Below, in pieces: positions 51,597 to 61,789 of a stretch of DNA of 64,000 nt. Each line of letters begins with the position of its first letter. Positions within the stretch are counted from its first letter, which is position 1. The translations under genes and the position numbers were made by a program. Source of the stretch: Ascarosepion bandense (lineage: Eukaryota; Mollusca; Cephalopoda; Sepiida; Sepiidae); contig JBBBDQ010000332.1 of the NCBI GenBank assembly GCA_037127315.1, forward strand, positions 1,650,001 to 1,714,000. The letters are read 5' to 3'. A model generated the notes under the pieces. It worked only from the letters and a program-made list of their open reading frames with translations, was not told the origin of the DNA and made no database searches.

Positions 51597-51920
51597 TTAT
51601 CGATTTTCTGCACTATTGTAAGAACTGCAACCTTGAAACTTCTGAAAATCGTTTCTTATATTTTTGTCTATGAGTGTATTAAATTTGATTAAAATCGGAC
51701 CACTCCTTTTATAACCCGATTTTTTCGATTATCGATTTTCGATATTTATCGGTGGTACCTAGACACAAAACCTAGCTAAGAACACTCGCAGACGCTTATA
51801 GTACAACTGTGTAAATTTTCAAAAAAATAGGTTCAGCCGTTTTGGAGTCTATAGGCAACGGATATACACACACACACACACACACACAAAATTTCCATTT
51901 ATAAATGAGTTTAGATATGT
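51597..51920 (+). mobile_element. family H repeat
   Basis: TTATCGATTTTCTGCACTAT to ATTTATAAATGAGTTTAGAT. It joins family I through a short TA tract, as at 4069-4113 and 5441-5482. Confidence 0.78.
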
Positions 51921-52249
51921 GCAGTGTTTCTTTATAAATCATAGCATGAGTTTACTGATAGTTTCTACGAAATTAGACGAATATTTATCGAGCGATGTTG
52001 GTGTAGTCAGCTTAATCGTGCTTAAATATTTATGCCGCGTCATCACCTTTGACGAAACCAAAACAAATTAACACGCACCTCTTCGAGTGTGTCTCTCAAA
52101 TCAGATCATTCTTGGATTTTGCATTAATATTTATTAAACTAAGTTTTGTACGGAACAAGATTCAAGTATGGGATTTTAGTAAAAAACGAACTTACTAATT
52201 TTACACTGGATTGGTAAACTTGCATCATATTGTTGTCTGTCGAGCTTCG
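51921..52249. other. no recognised feature
   Basis: Mixed sequence without a partner in the window. Confidence 0.4.
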
Positions 52250-52508
52250 GTCAGTTATACGTAATACACGCTTGGTCGATCATGTATCGAAAGGAACATG
52301 GCTGACTGGGCAGAAGGTTGCTATTACTTTCTGGTTGTCAGCCAAGGCTATAGAACCCAATCTGTCCTGTTATTTAACCCATAACTGAAGGGAAGAGACG
52401 GATTAATGTCTTTCCCAAGGATATTTGCGCGTAAGTGAATACAGGGAATTCAACTGGAGTTCTAACTCGGCCCTCCGATTTCTCGTTCCGAGCAGATATC
52501 CACTGCAC
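52250..52508 (-). mobile_element. SINE family B, minus orientation, internally deleted
   Basis: Plus strand: GGTCAGTTATACGTAATACA, GACTGGGCAGAAGGTTGCTA (the GATAATCCCGC part is lost), TTCTAACTCGGCCCTCCG and GCAGATATCCACTGCACGT. Confidence 0.85.
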
Positions 52509-52794
52509 GTACACCGCACTAAATTCAAACGTGCTAAAAAAAGAAAGTTCGCGAACCACTGAAAAAAATAATATTCCAAAAACAAAAAGAACTAGATGAC
52601 CCATAGAGTAGAATTTAATCAAAATCGCTGAAAACAATTTTGAAGTATAAAGACAGAATCAAATTTCTCATGTCAGTGTAAAAAAATTTTATGGCCAACG
52701 AAAGGTGACGGAAGAGATTTAACGTGCGAGTCGGGGAAAAAAACAAAAAAACAAATAAAATAACAGTACAAAGCAAAATGTAAATTCACAAGTT
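52509..52794. other. no recognised feature
   Basis: Poly-A-rich flank (52733-52760) between the SINE and PLE P2. Confidence 0.4.
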
Positions 52795-53495
52795 TATTCG
52801 ACTGAAGAAATTCAACTTTAGACTCGAAACACGTGTAGCCACACAAATATCATTATGGACACTTAATATATTAAACAAAAAGTAAGTAATATTAATAATA
52901 ATAACAACAAATTTAAACTTCAAACAAAATGTTCGCGGTTTCTCGCACATTTTTCATAATATTCCCACACACTTATCAAAAATTTAAAAAATGATTACAA
53001 GAACCTCCAATCAAACAAAAAAATCAAAGATATTTTCGATAAACCACCCATAAATGCAATGAAACAAACACCCAACCTATCAACTATCCTTACTTTTACC
53101 AAATATGTAAAAAATACAAACCTATCAGGGAATTTCAAAAGTCAAAAACCCCGGTGTTTAATTTTTAAACATTTAGTAAACGACACAATATTCTCTGTAC
53201 CCAACACCAAAATCAAATTGCACCCACCAGGCCTCACCTGTGACAGCCAAAACATTATATATTTTCTCTTCTGTTCAATATGTCCAAATAGTGGATATTT
53301 TGAAGAATCTGGTAAGAGCTTTAGATTTCGTTTCAATAATCACAAACTTAGCATACGACAGAACAACCAATATTCCCTAATAGCAGTTCATTTCAATCAA
53401 CCGGGTCACACTTTAGAAAATTGCAAATGTTTACTAATAGACTCCGATTTTAGTTCTACACACACACGCAGAAAGAAAGAAAAATACTGGATTTT

Positions 53496-53502
<7 letters not shown>

Positions 53503-53552
<50 letters not shown>
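53503..53552. repeat. (TA)n microsatellite
   Basis: Pure TA tract truncating the PLE frame. Confidence 0.95.
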
Positions 53553-53556
<4 letters not shown>

Positions 53557-53603
53557 TAATATTACAGTCAAACATAAGGCATAACAACACCGGAAAAATA
53601 ACA

Positions 53604-53644
53604 TCCCTGAAAATGGCCTCTGAAGCGGCTGAAAGCGGTTGGTA
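53604..53644 (+). ncRNA. hammerhead-like relic downstream of PLE P2
   Basis: CTGAAAA (core A for G), helix GGCC/GGCT, GAAAGCGG. Position just 3' of the endonuclease frame matches P1 and P3. The core is damaged. Confidence 0.45.
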
Positions 53645-53763
53645 AATCGAAAATTACAGAATATTTTTACATTCCTTATCTCTAGCAAAAAGAAAACATG
53701 AAGAATACTGAAATATTATATAAAAAATTAATAAAATCTTTCTTGTCGGCCCTTGTTAACGGA

Positions 53764-53782
53764 AATATAAATATATATATAT

Positions 53783-53823
<41 letters not shown>
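53764..53823. repeat. (TA)n then (TC)n
   Basis: TA tract to about 53787 and TC tract to 53823, directly before the Z element. Confidence 0.95.
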
Positions 53824-53826
<3 letters not shown>

Positions 53827-53984
53827 CCACCGAACGCCCGTAGCCCAGGGGTAGAGTCGCCGACTAACGCCATTTCGGTCGGGTTTCAATCCTGGGTAAA
53901 AAAGCATTCGGAGTCAAACCGTACTGATGAGCTGTGATACGACGAAACAGATCTCTCTGCGGATGACAATATATATATATATAA
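53824..53984 (+). mobile_element. family Z element: tRNA-like head, hammerhead, (TA)n tail
   Basis: tRNA-like head 53831-53897 (box A-like CGTAGCCCAGGGGTAGAGTC, box B-like GGTTTCAATCCTG), a spacer with GCATTCGGAGTC, a hammerhead at 53919-53962, GGATGAC and a TA tail. About 150 bp. It agrees closely with 50624-50773, which defines the unit. Confidence 0.8.
53919..53962 (+). ncRNA. hammerhead ribozyme motif (Z), helices II and III weakened
   Basis: Stem I CCGTA/TGCGG perfect, CTGATGA and GAAA intact, C at the cleavage site (53957). Stem II ends ACGAC where other copies have ACAGC, and stem III has CTCT where others have CTGT. Confidence 0.7.
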
Positions 53985-54214
53985 GCTCTTTCTCTTCAAT
54001 ATGATTACTTAGCCGAATTGACTTGCCAAAAAAGGACTTTTGTTATTGATCTCTTTCCGTTCATTTCGTTGTAACTACTTTTGATATTATTGGAAGTTCC
54101 CAATGTAATCTATCGTTAAACTGATTTTTGTGCATTATGGCCATGAATTGTTTTATCGTCAGGCGCGAGTTCAAACTCCTACAAGGCTGTCGTGTACATA
54201 TTCGCATTAATGCC

Positions 54215-54419
54215 GTTTTAGAAGAAGAAGAATACCAAGAGAAGAAGAAAAAGAGGAAGAAAAGTAAATGCAAAAAGAAAAACAGAAGAAAGGAAGTGAA
54301 GAAGAAATAGAAAGAAAAAAAATGAAAAAAGGGGGAAGAAGAAGAAAAGGAAGAAATCGAAGTAAATGAAGAAGTAGAAGAAATGAAAAAGAAGAAAAAA
54401 TGAAAAAAGGTGATAGAAG
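54215..54419. repeat. GAA-rich arm of a 2-kb-spaced inverted repeat
   Basis: AATACCAAGAGAAGAAGAAA ... GTAAATGCAAAAAGAAAAAC ... GGTGATAGAAGTAGGAGAG is the reverse complement of 56341-56535, in the same order with small changes. Confidence 0.88.
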
Positions 54420-54966
54420 TAGGAGAGAAAGAAGAGGAGGCGCACGGGAGGAAGAAGAGGAGGCGCACGGGAGAAAGAAGAGGAGGCGCACGGGAGGAAG
54501 AAGAGGAGGCGCACGGGAGGAAGAAGAGGAGGCGCACGGGAGAAAGAAGAGGAGGCGCACGGGAGAAAGAAGAGGAGGCGCACGGGAGGAAGAAGAGGAG
54601 GCGCACGGGAGGAAGAAGAGGAGGTGCACGGGAGAAAGAAGAGGAGGCGCACGGGAGAAGAAGAGGAGGCGCACGGGAGGAAGAAGAGGAGGCGCACGGG
54701 AGGAAGAAGAGGAGGCGCACGGGAGGAAGAAGAGGAAGCGCACGGGAGGAAGAAGAGGAGGCGCACGGGAGAAAGAAGAGGAGGCGCACGGGAGAAAGAA
54801 GAGGAGGCGCACGGGAGGAAGAAGAGGAAGCGCACGGGAGGAAGAAGAGGAGGCGCACGGGAGAAAGAAGAGGAGGCGCACGGGAGGAAGAAGAGGAAGC
54901 GCACGGGAGGAAGAAGAGGAGGCGCACGGGAGAAAGAAGAGGAGGCGCACGGGAGGAAGAAGAGGT
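54420..54966 (+). repeat. 23-bp minisatellite, about 23 units
   Basis: Unit AGGAAGAAGAGGAGGCGCAC plus GGG, alternating GGAGGAAG and GGAGAAAG forms, with one 20-bp unit near 54655. A unit length that is not a multiple of three cycles all frames, so every frame on both strands stays open (EEEEAHGRKKR or LLFFLPCASSS). These long frames are not genes. Confidence 0.96.
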
Positions 54967-55440
54967 CGTAAATCGGTCGTAAATTGGTCTTTTCTCCTTC
55001 AGCCAAAGCTACAAGCCAGATAGCAGTGTAGACGGCACAACTTGGGTTGTTTGCTGGCACAAGGAAAAGAAAAAAGAACTGAATAATGAAAAACAACGAA
55101 GAAAACAACGTGAAACCACTCCGCTACCTTTCCCCAGAAAGCATCGCGATTCACAGATAAAAAAAATATAATTCATGGGAAGCCGGAATCGCTCATGCTG
55201 TGAAGAAACGTGACATTTAAAAATAAAACCGGTTTAATATACAATAGAAAATGGCATTTTTTCAAAAAGAAAAGGCTCGAATTTGTACACATCTAATATT
55301 TACCGTTTTAACTTCTATGTCATTTGGACGCTATTTGCTGTTTCACTGTTATTGTTGAAAATGGTTGTGTATTTTTTTCTGTTCGTCAGTCTCTTAAAAG
55401 CCAGTAATTTTCCATGACGACCACTGTTTTTAACGTTAGT
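54967..55440. other. no recognised feature
   Basis: Unique-looking sequence with no coding signal on either strand beyond short frames. Confidence 0.4.
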
Positions 55441-57240
55441 TTCTGTTATTGATTTTTCTTTTTCTTTTTCTATTCATACACTTGTATTAATTCTTCTTCT
55501 TTTTAATTTCCTTTTTCTTTACTTTTATTTTCTTGTTCTTCTTCTCAAATCTTCTTTCTTTAATTTGTTCATATTTTACAGATCTTTGTTTTTTCTACTT
55601 TCTTTATTCCTTTTCTTCTTTTTCATCCACTATTTTTGATCTTTTTCATTTGCTTTTTCCTCCCCTATTTCTTTTCTCTTTTTTCCTTCCCCCCATTCTT
55701 TTTTTCTTGTTTTCATTCCTCGTTTCTTTTCTCTTTTTTCTTTTCCATGAGACTTCCTGTCTAATCTCCATCGGCCACCATTTTCACTTTTCACTGTCAT
55801 CGTTTCTCTTTTATTTTCTTCTTCTTCTTCTTCTTCTTCTTCTTCTTCTTCTTCTTCTTCTTCTTCTTCTTCTTCTTCAAATCTTCTTCTTCTTCTTCTT
55901 CTTCTTCAAATCTTCTTCTTCTTCTTCTTCTTCTTCTTCTTCAAATCTTCTTCTTTATTCAATATTTCCTTCGATTATACCTTAGATACTCTTTCTTTTT
56001 GCTATCGCATCTTTCGTGTGTCATAATTTGCTGTTTACCCTTTTCATTTCCTTCTTCTTCTTCTTCTTCTTCTTCTTCTTCTTCTTCTTCTTCTTCTTCT
56101 TCTTCTTCAAATCTTCTCTTTCTTGCTCTCCTTCCATCCTCTTTTTAATTTCTTTCTCCTTTTCAACTTCTTCCCCAACTTTTCTTTTTCTTTTCTCTTC
56201 CTTTCTATCTTCCACTTTTTCTTCTACCTCTGCTCCTCCTATTCATCTTCCTATCTTCCTTTTCCGATCCTCTTTTATCCTTTTTCCCCTTTACGACTTC
56301 TTCCTCTTCTTCTTCCTCTCGTGCGCCTCCGCTTCTTTCTCTCCTACTTCTATCCTCTTTTTTCATTTTTTCTTCTTTTTCACTATTTCTTCTTCTTCAT
56401 TTACTTCGACTACTTCCTTCTTCCCCTTTTTGCATTTTTTTACTTCTTCTTCGCTTCCTTTCTTCTGTTTTTCTTTTTTGCATTTACTTCTTTTTCTTCT
56501 TCTTCTTCTTCTCTTGGTATTCTTCTTCTTCTTTCAGTTATTTCAATTTTTCTTCTTCTTTTCCTCTTCCTTCCTTTCTTCTTCTTCTTCTTCTTGTTAG
56601 TCTTCCTCTATTCATTTTTTTCTATTTCGTCTTCTTCCTCCACCCTCTTTTCTTTCTCTTTTTCATCTATTCCTCCTTTTCTTCTTTTTCTTTCATGACT
56701 TCTTCTTCATCTTCCTTGTCTTTTTTTCTTCTTCTTCTTCTTTTGACCATCCTATTATTTTTTTTTATTTTTTTCTTTGATTTCTTCTTCTGTCACTTCC
56801 TCTTCTTCTTTTCCTATTCTTTTCCTCCTCCTATTCGTCTTCTTCTTTCTTTTATTTTTGTTTTTGTCTTCAAACGCTTCCTCGTATTATCCTTCTTCTT
56901 CTTTTATTTCCTTTTCCTTTTTTAACTTTTCTTTTTCTTTTTATATTGTTTTTGTTCTTTTTCTTCTACTTTTATTCTTTTTGCTTTATTTTCTTTCTTG
57001 TCTTTTACCGCCTATATATTCTGTCGGTTTTCTTTCTTTTTTTTTTTTCTTTTGCTATCGTATCTTTTTTCTGTGTCTTAATTTGCTATGCACTTTCTTT
57101 TTCCATTTATCACTTGTTCCTCGTCTTTAAAATCTTTTCATTATTGTCCTCCATTTTTTCTTTCAGTTTTCGTCTTCATTTTTCCATTAGACTTCATTCT
57201 CTCACAAGCGTTTTTAATTCTTTCCCATCAACGTAAACCA
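55441..57240. repeat. long pyrimidine-rich tract with (CTT)n arrays
   Basis: About 1.8 kb strongly biased to C and T on the plus strand. (CTT)n arrays lie at about 55816-55960, broken by CAAATC, and at about 56050-56120. The F/L/S-rich plus frames and K/E-rich minus frames are compositional. The segment 56315-56535 is the second arm of the inverted repeat starting at 54215. Confidence 0.92.
56315..56535. repeat. pyrimidine arm of inverted repeat with a single minisatellite unit
   Basis: CTCTCGTGCGCCTCCGCTTC at about 56317-56336 is one degenerate unit of the 23-bp repeat in reverse complement, followed by the mirror of 54215-54419. Confidence 0.88.
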
Positions 57241-58224
57241 TCTTCAGAAAAGAAAAAAAACATACATTGGAACAAACGGCCAATAACGACGTAAATAATT
57301 CACCTACGGTTTTCATAAAAGTGACAATCACTTAATAATAACAGTAACGACATGATACAAAACTATTTTAGAATTACAGCATAATTTGTTTATCTGCCTT
57401 TCTGAGTAGCAGTCTTCATGTTTTGTCCTGTGGCCTTTTCTCTCAAAGAAACAAAATGTTGTCCTAACCTTTTTCATTTCGTTCTTGCTATCCAAGAAAT
57501 TTTAGAAAAAAAATATAGGTGAGTGTGGTGGATCGTTGATCTCAACAATTTCAGAAGCATCCCCCGGAGAGTTTTTGATTTGGGATGTTTTCGTTCGACG
57601 AATGGACCCTAATTTTTCTGTCTCTGTCCCAATATATCGAAAAAGTCCTCGGTGAATCGGCTCGTTTAACATTGATTGACAAAAGGGGTCACTGTTTTGT
57701 GAGACAGCAATAACATAATCGACGATAAAAACAAATATGGCACGAAGAAAATACGTACAAACAAAGGTGGGTTCCTATAGACACTAACATTTAACCTCGT
57801 ACGAATAGGAAGACTGAGATAAGGAGGTGTTTTAGCATAGTTCGGTATAAACACGTTTCTATTCGATGAGGCGACGCTTCTTCGTTCAACGTCTTGATTA
57901 TAAGGAGGTCTTCGAAAAGTAATTACGTTTTATAACAAATTATATTAAGTAAGTCAGATTTATACAAAATTTTTTAAATAAAAATTATAATCACTTTCAT
58001 TGTTAACGAATGGGGCTAAGTAAAAAAAAAAAAAAGAGATTGTCACTTCTAGTTTTAAAGAAAATTTTGTTTTTTCTCCGGCAAAATACATGAAAATTTC
58101 TTAACTTCTTTATTCCTGAATGTTCTGTCCAGTATAAAATAGACTTGCGACATAATCAAATTGAAAACAGTGCTAAATTTGTGACTGTGATAATTGTAAT
58201 AATAGCCGTTTTCCTGTAAGGAAA
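57241..58224. other. no recognised feature
   Basis: AT-rich, short frames only, no repeat partner in the window. Confidence 0.4.
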
Positions 58225-59000
58225 CATTTGATATTCATTGATCGAACTAAAACATTAAAACGATGCTGCTGTTCTTTAATCACCACAGAGAAACATTCCT
58301 GTCTACCATTAGAATGTATGACGCTAGTCTCCAAGAGACTGTGCCATTTTAACCTGAAATGGAATAACGACATAGAATCGGTAGCTGCACCTACTGCTAA
58401 GAGGTTTGGGTCGCTGTCTTGGGCCAGAAAGTTTTTCTTGTCAGAATCCATTTTGCACATTTATCAATCTACCATCCGTCCGTGCATTAAATACTGTTGC
58501 CATATCTGATCGGGTGCTCTTGCTATTCATCTTGATGTTCTCGACAAAATTCAAAGAAGGATCTGCAATATAATTGATCCTGACTTGGCAGCTCGCTTTT
58601 AGTCAATTTCTCACCGCAATGATGTGGCTTCCCTCTGTCTTTTTACATGTATTTTTATGGTAACTTTTCTGATAAGCTTTTTTCCCTAGTATCTCGACTA
58701 CATGCATTTACTCGTGCTACTAGATTGGCATTAAGGTCCCATTCTTTTACCGTCGAAATACTTAAATGTAACCACTTCTCGCATCTCCCGTTTGTGAAAC
58801 TCACTTTCATTTGCTTGCTTCCCTGATAGATATAATCACCAAAAGTTTAAATGCAATGTCAATTACCATTTTTCTATTTACCTTATTCCCATCCATTTAT
58901 CTTTTTCTTAGACATCCCCTGTGCTTTTTTTAAATTCCCTCACTGTTACCCTCTGCGTACCAATGGCATTTCTGTCTTGCATGGGGTGAAATGATTATAA
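58225..59000 (+). pseudogene. LINE family L, polymerase end plus 3' UTR, decayed
   Basis: The frame 58228-58509 contains MTLVSKRLCHFNLKWNNDIE, SVAAPTAKRFGSLSWARKFF and ESILHIYQSTIRPCIKYCCH, aligned with 49180-49345. Later frames (VLDKIQRRI, then HRNDVASLCLF) are separated by stops. It ends GCATGGGGTGAAATGATTAT. Confidence 0.85.
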
Positions 59001-59052
59001 AAGAAAATTGACAGTAAATCTGTCAGCTGAAATTCTTTTGTTTTTTTGTTTT

Positions 59053-60003
59053 TTTAATCATTTCACCCCGAGCAAGGCGGAAACGCCACTGATGTGCAGG
59101 GGGTTACATAAATGTAAAAAGATTAATTAGAAAAGAGTGAGGAGTACAAACTAGTTAGAAAGGGACAATAGAAAGCAGGTGCGATGACAGATACATAGGT
59201 GGAGAGAAAGAGAAGGTTATACTGGGGTGGGGAGAGAGCTAGAGTCCAGTGGTTAGTAGATGAGTATTGACTTTGCATTTAAATTTCTGGAGGTTGTAGC
59301 CGTCAGGAAAGCAAGAATACGGGAGCGAGTTCCACAGGCGGGACGTGCGAGAGAAGAAGCTGCAGGAGTAGAATTGTCGTCCGCATTTGGCTAACCTGAC
59401 TGTGAATGGGTGGGACCCAGTTGCCAGTCTGGTTGCGCGAGTAAACACCTGTTGAGGAGGCATCAGTGACTGAAGCTCGTCCGAGCAGAAGCCATGAAAC
59501 TATTTATAGAAGAGACAAAGGGAGGCCACATTTCGACGATGGGGAAGTGGCTGCAGTCGAGTCGCCAGATCCGTACCTATCACATTAAAGACTCTCCTTT
59601 GGAGCTTGTCAAGAACACTGAGGAGAACGGCTGGGACGCCTAACCATAAATGGCAGCAGTACTCCATGCACGGACGGATGGTTGACTTGTATATATGCAG
59701 GATGGATTCAGGCGGAAAAAACATACTGTTGAGGAGGCATCAGTGACTTAAGCTCGTCCGAGCAGAAGCCATGAAATTATTTATAGAAGAGACAAAGGGA
59801 GGCCACATTTTGACGGTGGGGAAATGGCTGCAGTCGAGTCGCCAGATCAGTACCTATCACATTACAGGCTCTCCTTTGGAGCTTGTCAAGAACACTGAAG
59901 AGAACGGCTGGGACGCCTAACCATAAATGGCAGCAGTACTCCATGAACGGAAGGATGGTTGACTTGTATATATGCAGGATGGATTCAGGTGGAAAAAACA
60001 TCC
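59053..60003 (-). pseudogene. LINE family L 3' end with tandem duplication
   Basis: Tail TTTAATCATTTCACCCCGAG. The minus frame 59463-59239 reads PPQQVFTRATRLATGSHPFT, FFSRTSRLWNSLPYSCFPDG and FKCKVNTHLL. The minus frame 59724-59500 reads FFPPESILHIYKSTIRPCME, YCCHLWLGVPAVLLSVLDKL and HRRNVASLCLFYK. The upstream 277-bp segment then occurs again (59727-60003). Confidence 0.9.
59450..60003 (-). repeat. tandem duplication, 277-bp period, inside LINE
   Basis: GTTGAGGAGGCATCAGTGAC at 59451 and 59728. Copies agree over the full period, with scattered changes such as GTGACTGAAG versus GTGACTTAAG. Confidence 0.92.
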
Positions 60004-60116
60004 TGGATCGACATAGTGAACCAACAAAATCTTTTTCATAAAACGATTCCCAGCGGCTGTTATAGCTCTTTCCAGTATTAATAGAGGTTTTTTTTCTAAC
60101 CATTTATTTGAATTAA

Positions 60117-60605
60117 TGTTAGTTGATTTTGTTTAGTAGCATATCAACACGCTATGGTTTTTTCATATCAAAATCTTAATATTTTGAACAATTTTATGGA
60201 TTTCACTGAATATATTTTGAACGCAATTCTTTGTCTTCAGCTACAGATAAAATGTGCTGGTACTTTTGCCGTAGAATGTATTGTTGGTAATCTTTTTATA
60301 TAAAAATGTAGTGCTTGTACTTTTACTTTAAAATATATTTTTATACTTTCATAGCATTTGCATGGCTTCAGCTATTTATAAAATATATTGTTGGTAATTT
60401 TACTACAAAATCTATTGTTCATTATTTGATTATAAAATGTATTTCTGATCTATTTTTATATAAAGTATCGCTGCTATTTTTAATATAAAAGCGTGTCTTT
60501 ATACTTTCATAGTGTTTTGTTTTTGTATGGAGGATTCCATATTTGCCCATAGTTGAGACTTTAACAGATGTTATCACTTCAGCTTCTGAAGAAGCAGGGT
60601 GTTAA
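60117..60605 (+). mobile_element. family G repeat
   Basis: TTGATTTTGTTTAGTAGCAT, ATTTTGAACAATTTTATGG, repeated AAAATGTATTG-type segments, CTTTCATAGTGTTTTGTTTT and GACTTTAACAGATGTTATCA. The 3' block is decayed. Confidence 0.75.
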
Positions 60606-60761
60606 ATAAAAACCGTTTTTTTTTTTAATCAGTATTATTTTTCTCAATTGCATGCCTGTCCTCGGACAGGGATACAACTGAGCCGTACTCTGTCTTCGAG
60701 GACAGAAATGCAACTGAGAGATGAGTTGAATCCCCACTCGCCACAAAAAGTAGCAGGTAAG

Positions 60762-60807
<46 letters not shown>

Positions 60808-61185
60808 ACATTTACTCAGTTATGTTTATATATTCATATAAATTTGTATCAGTAAACCATGATAAAAGAGCAATTTGGAACTAAGCATCATTAAAATTTA
60901 GCATTATATATATAGCGCCTTATCAGTCATTTTTAACGAATCTTACATAAAAGATAGATTGTTATATATATATATATATGGAAATTAATGACAGCAGCAG
61001 CAGCAGCCAGAAATGACCATTCGTTGAAAGGCACGAACTCGAACACAAGCAATACTACCATTCTGAAAAATGAGATTTTTATCTTGAAATATTAATGTAT
61101 AATAAACAGGCAACACCCAACAACTTCTTTACCTTCATTTATTGTGCTCAACGCATTGTGATAACCTTCAAGACCTAAAAATACA

Positions 61186-61188
<3 letters not shown>
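60606..61188. other. TA tracts and (AGC)n; otherwise unassigned
   Basis: TA tracts at 60763-60806 and 60964-60980; AGC repeat at about 60990-61008; a duplicated TCCTCGGACAGGGATACAAC / TCTTCGAGGACAGAAATGC pair near 60660-60715. Confidence 0.6.

Positions 61189-61227
<39 letters not shown>
61189..61227. repeat. (TA)n microsatellite
   Basis: Pure TA tract. Confidence 0.95.
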
Positions 61228-61232
<5 letters not shown>

Positions 61233-61263
61233 TATGGTTATGTCAATTTTTCATTGCTACAGG

Positions 61264-61305
61264 GAAATTTCTATGTTTCGAGATTAATTCTCATCATCAG
61301 GCAAT
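61264..61305 (-). ncRNA. CTGATGA/GAAAC motif downstream of PLE P3
   Basis: Minus strand: TTGC, CTGATGA, helix GAGA/TCTC, GAAACATAGAAATTTCC. It is identical in layout to 24716-24752. It sits 3' of the P3 coding remains on the same strand. Confidence 0.5.
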
Positions 61306-61380
61306 GCTGGTGTGGTTGTGCAGACGATTTACATTTAAATGACAAATACTTTCAGTTTACTGTAAATGTATATGGGTGTT

Positions 61381-61390
61381 TTTTTTTTTT

Positions 61391-61441
<51 letters not shown>
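61381..61441. repeat. poly-T then (GT)n
   Basis: T run to about 61395 and GT tract to 61441. Confidence 0.95.
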
Positions 61442-61442
<1 letters not shown>

Positions 61443-61789
61443 CGGCTAATCAGAATGGAGATCCACTTAGGGGTTTGATCTCGAGGAATTTACGTGCTAA
61501 CCAAGTTTTTTCCCCCTTTTTTTTTCTTTTTCCTTGACCCTATTCCCCTCTTGTCTGCTTTCCTTCGAGTAAACCCCGAACTGCTATTTTTTCGCTACAT
61601 ATATCAATTTGCTGTAAAGTTTACTATCCTGATACAAAAGTGGGGGGGGGATGAATTATTAAAAAAAAAAGGACAGCTAATTTATTCTATCTTTGGTTTC
61701 ATTTTTATTTTCATTTCTATTTTTACCTAATTCATCGGTGAGCATGTTATTTAATTTAGGTTTTATCCATTTTCTAATGTGAATAATTT

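Larger units (their letters stand above)
52795..53650 (+). pseudogene. Penelope-like element P2: linker and GIY-YIG endonuclease
   Basis: The open frame 53059-53559 reads MKQTPNLSTILTFTKYV, SQKPRCLIFKHLVNDTIFSV, LTCDSQNIIYFLFCSICPNS, GYFEESGKSFRFRFNNHKLS, LIAVHFNQPGHTLENCKCLL and RRKKEKYWILKL. This is the PLE order: thumb-to-endonuclease linker, then C-x-S-x-x-I-Y, the Y-V-G-E-T-like box (here Y-F-E-E-S), R..R...H, HFN.PGH and the EKYWI motif. Upstream (52990-53058) KNLQSNKKIKDIFDKPP fits the preceding segment. A (TA)n has replaced the C-terminus. The altered YVGET box suggests it is dead. CTGAAGA/GAAAC at 52802 and CTGAAAA/GAAAGC at 53607 flank it. Confidence 0.82.

Noticed and set aside
54061..55108. 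Open frames of up to 296 codons on both strands
   Set aside because: They are translations of the 23-bp minisatellite and adjoining purine-rich DNA; all six frames are open for the same reason.
55533..57236. Several F/L/S-rich plus-strand frames and a lysine/glutamate-rich minus frame
   Set aside because: Pure composition effect of a pyrimidine-rich tract lacking stops; no domain or splice structure.
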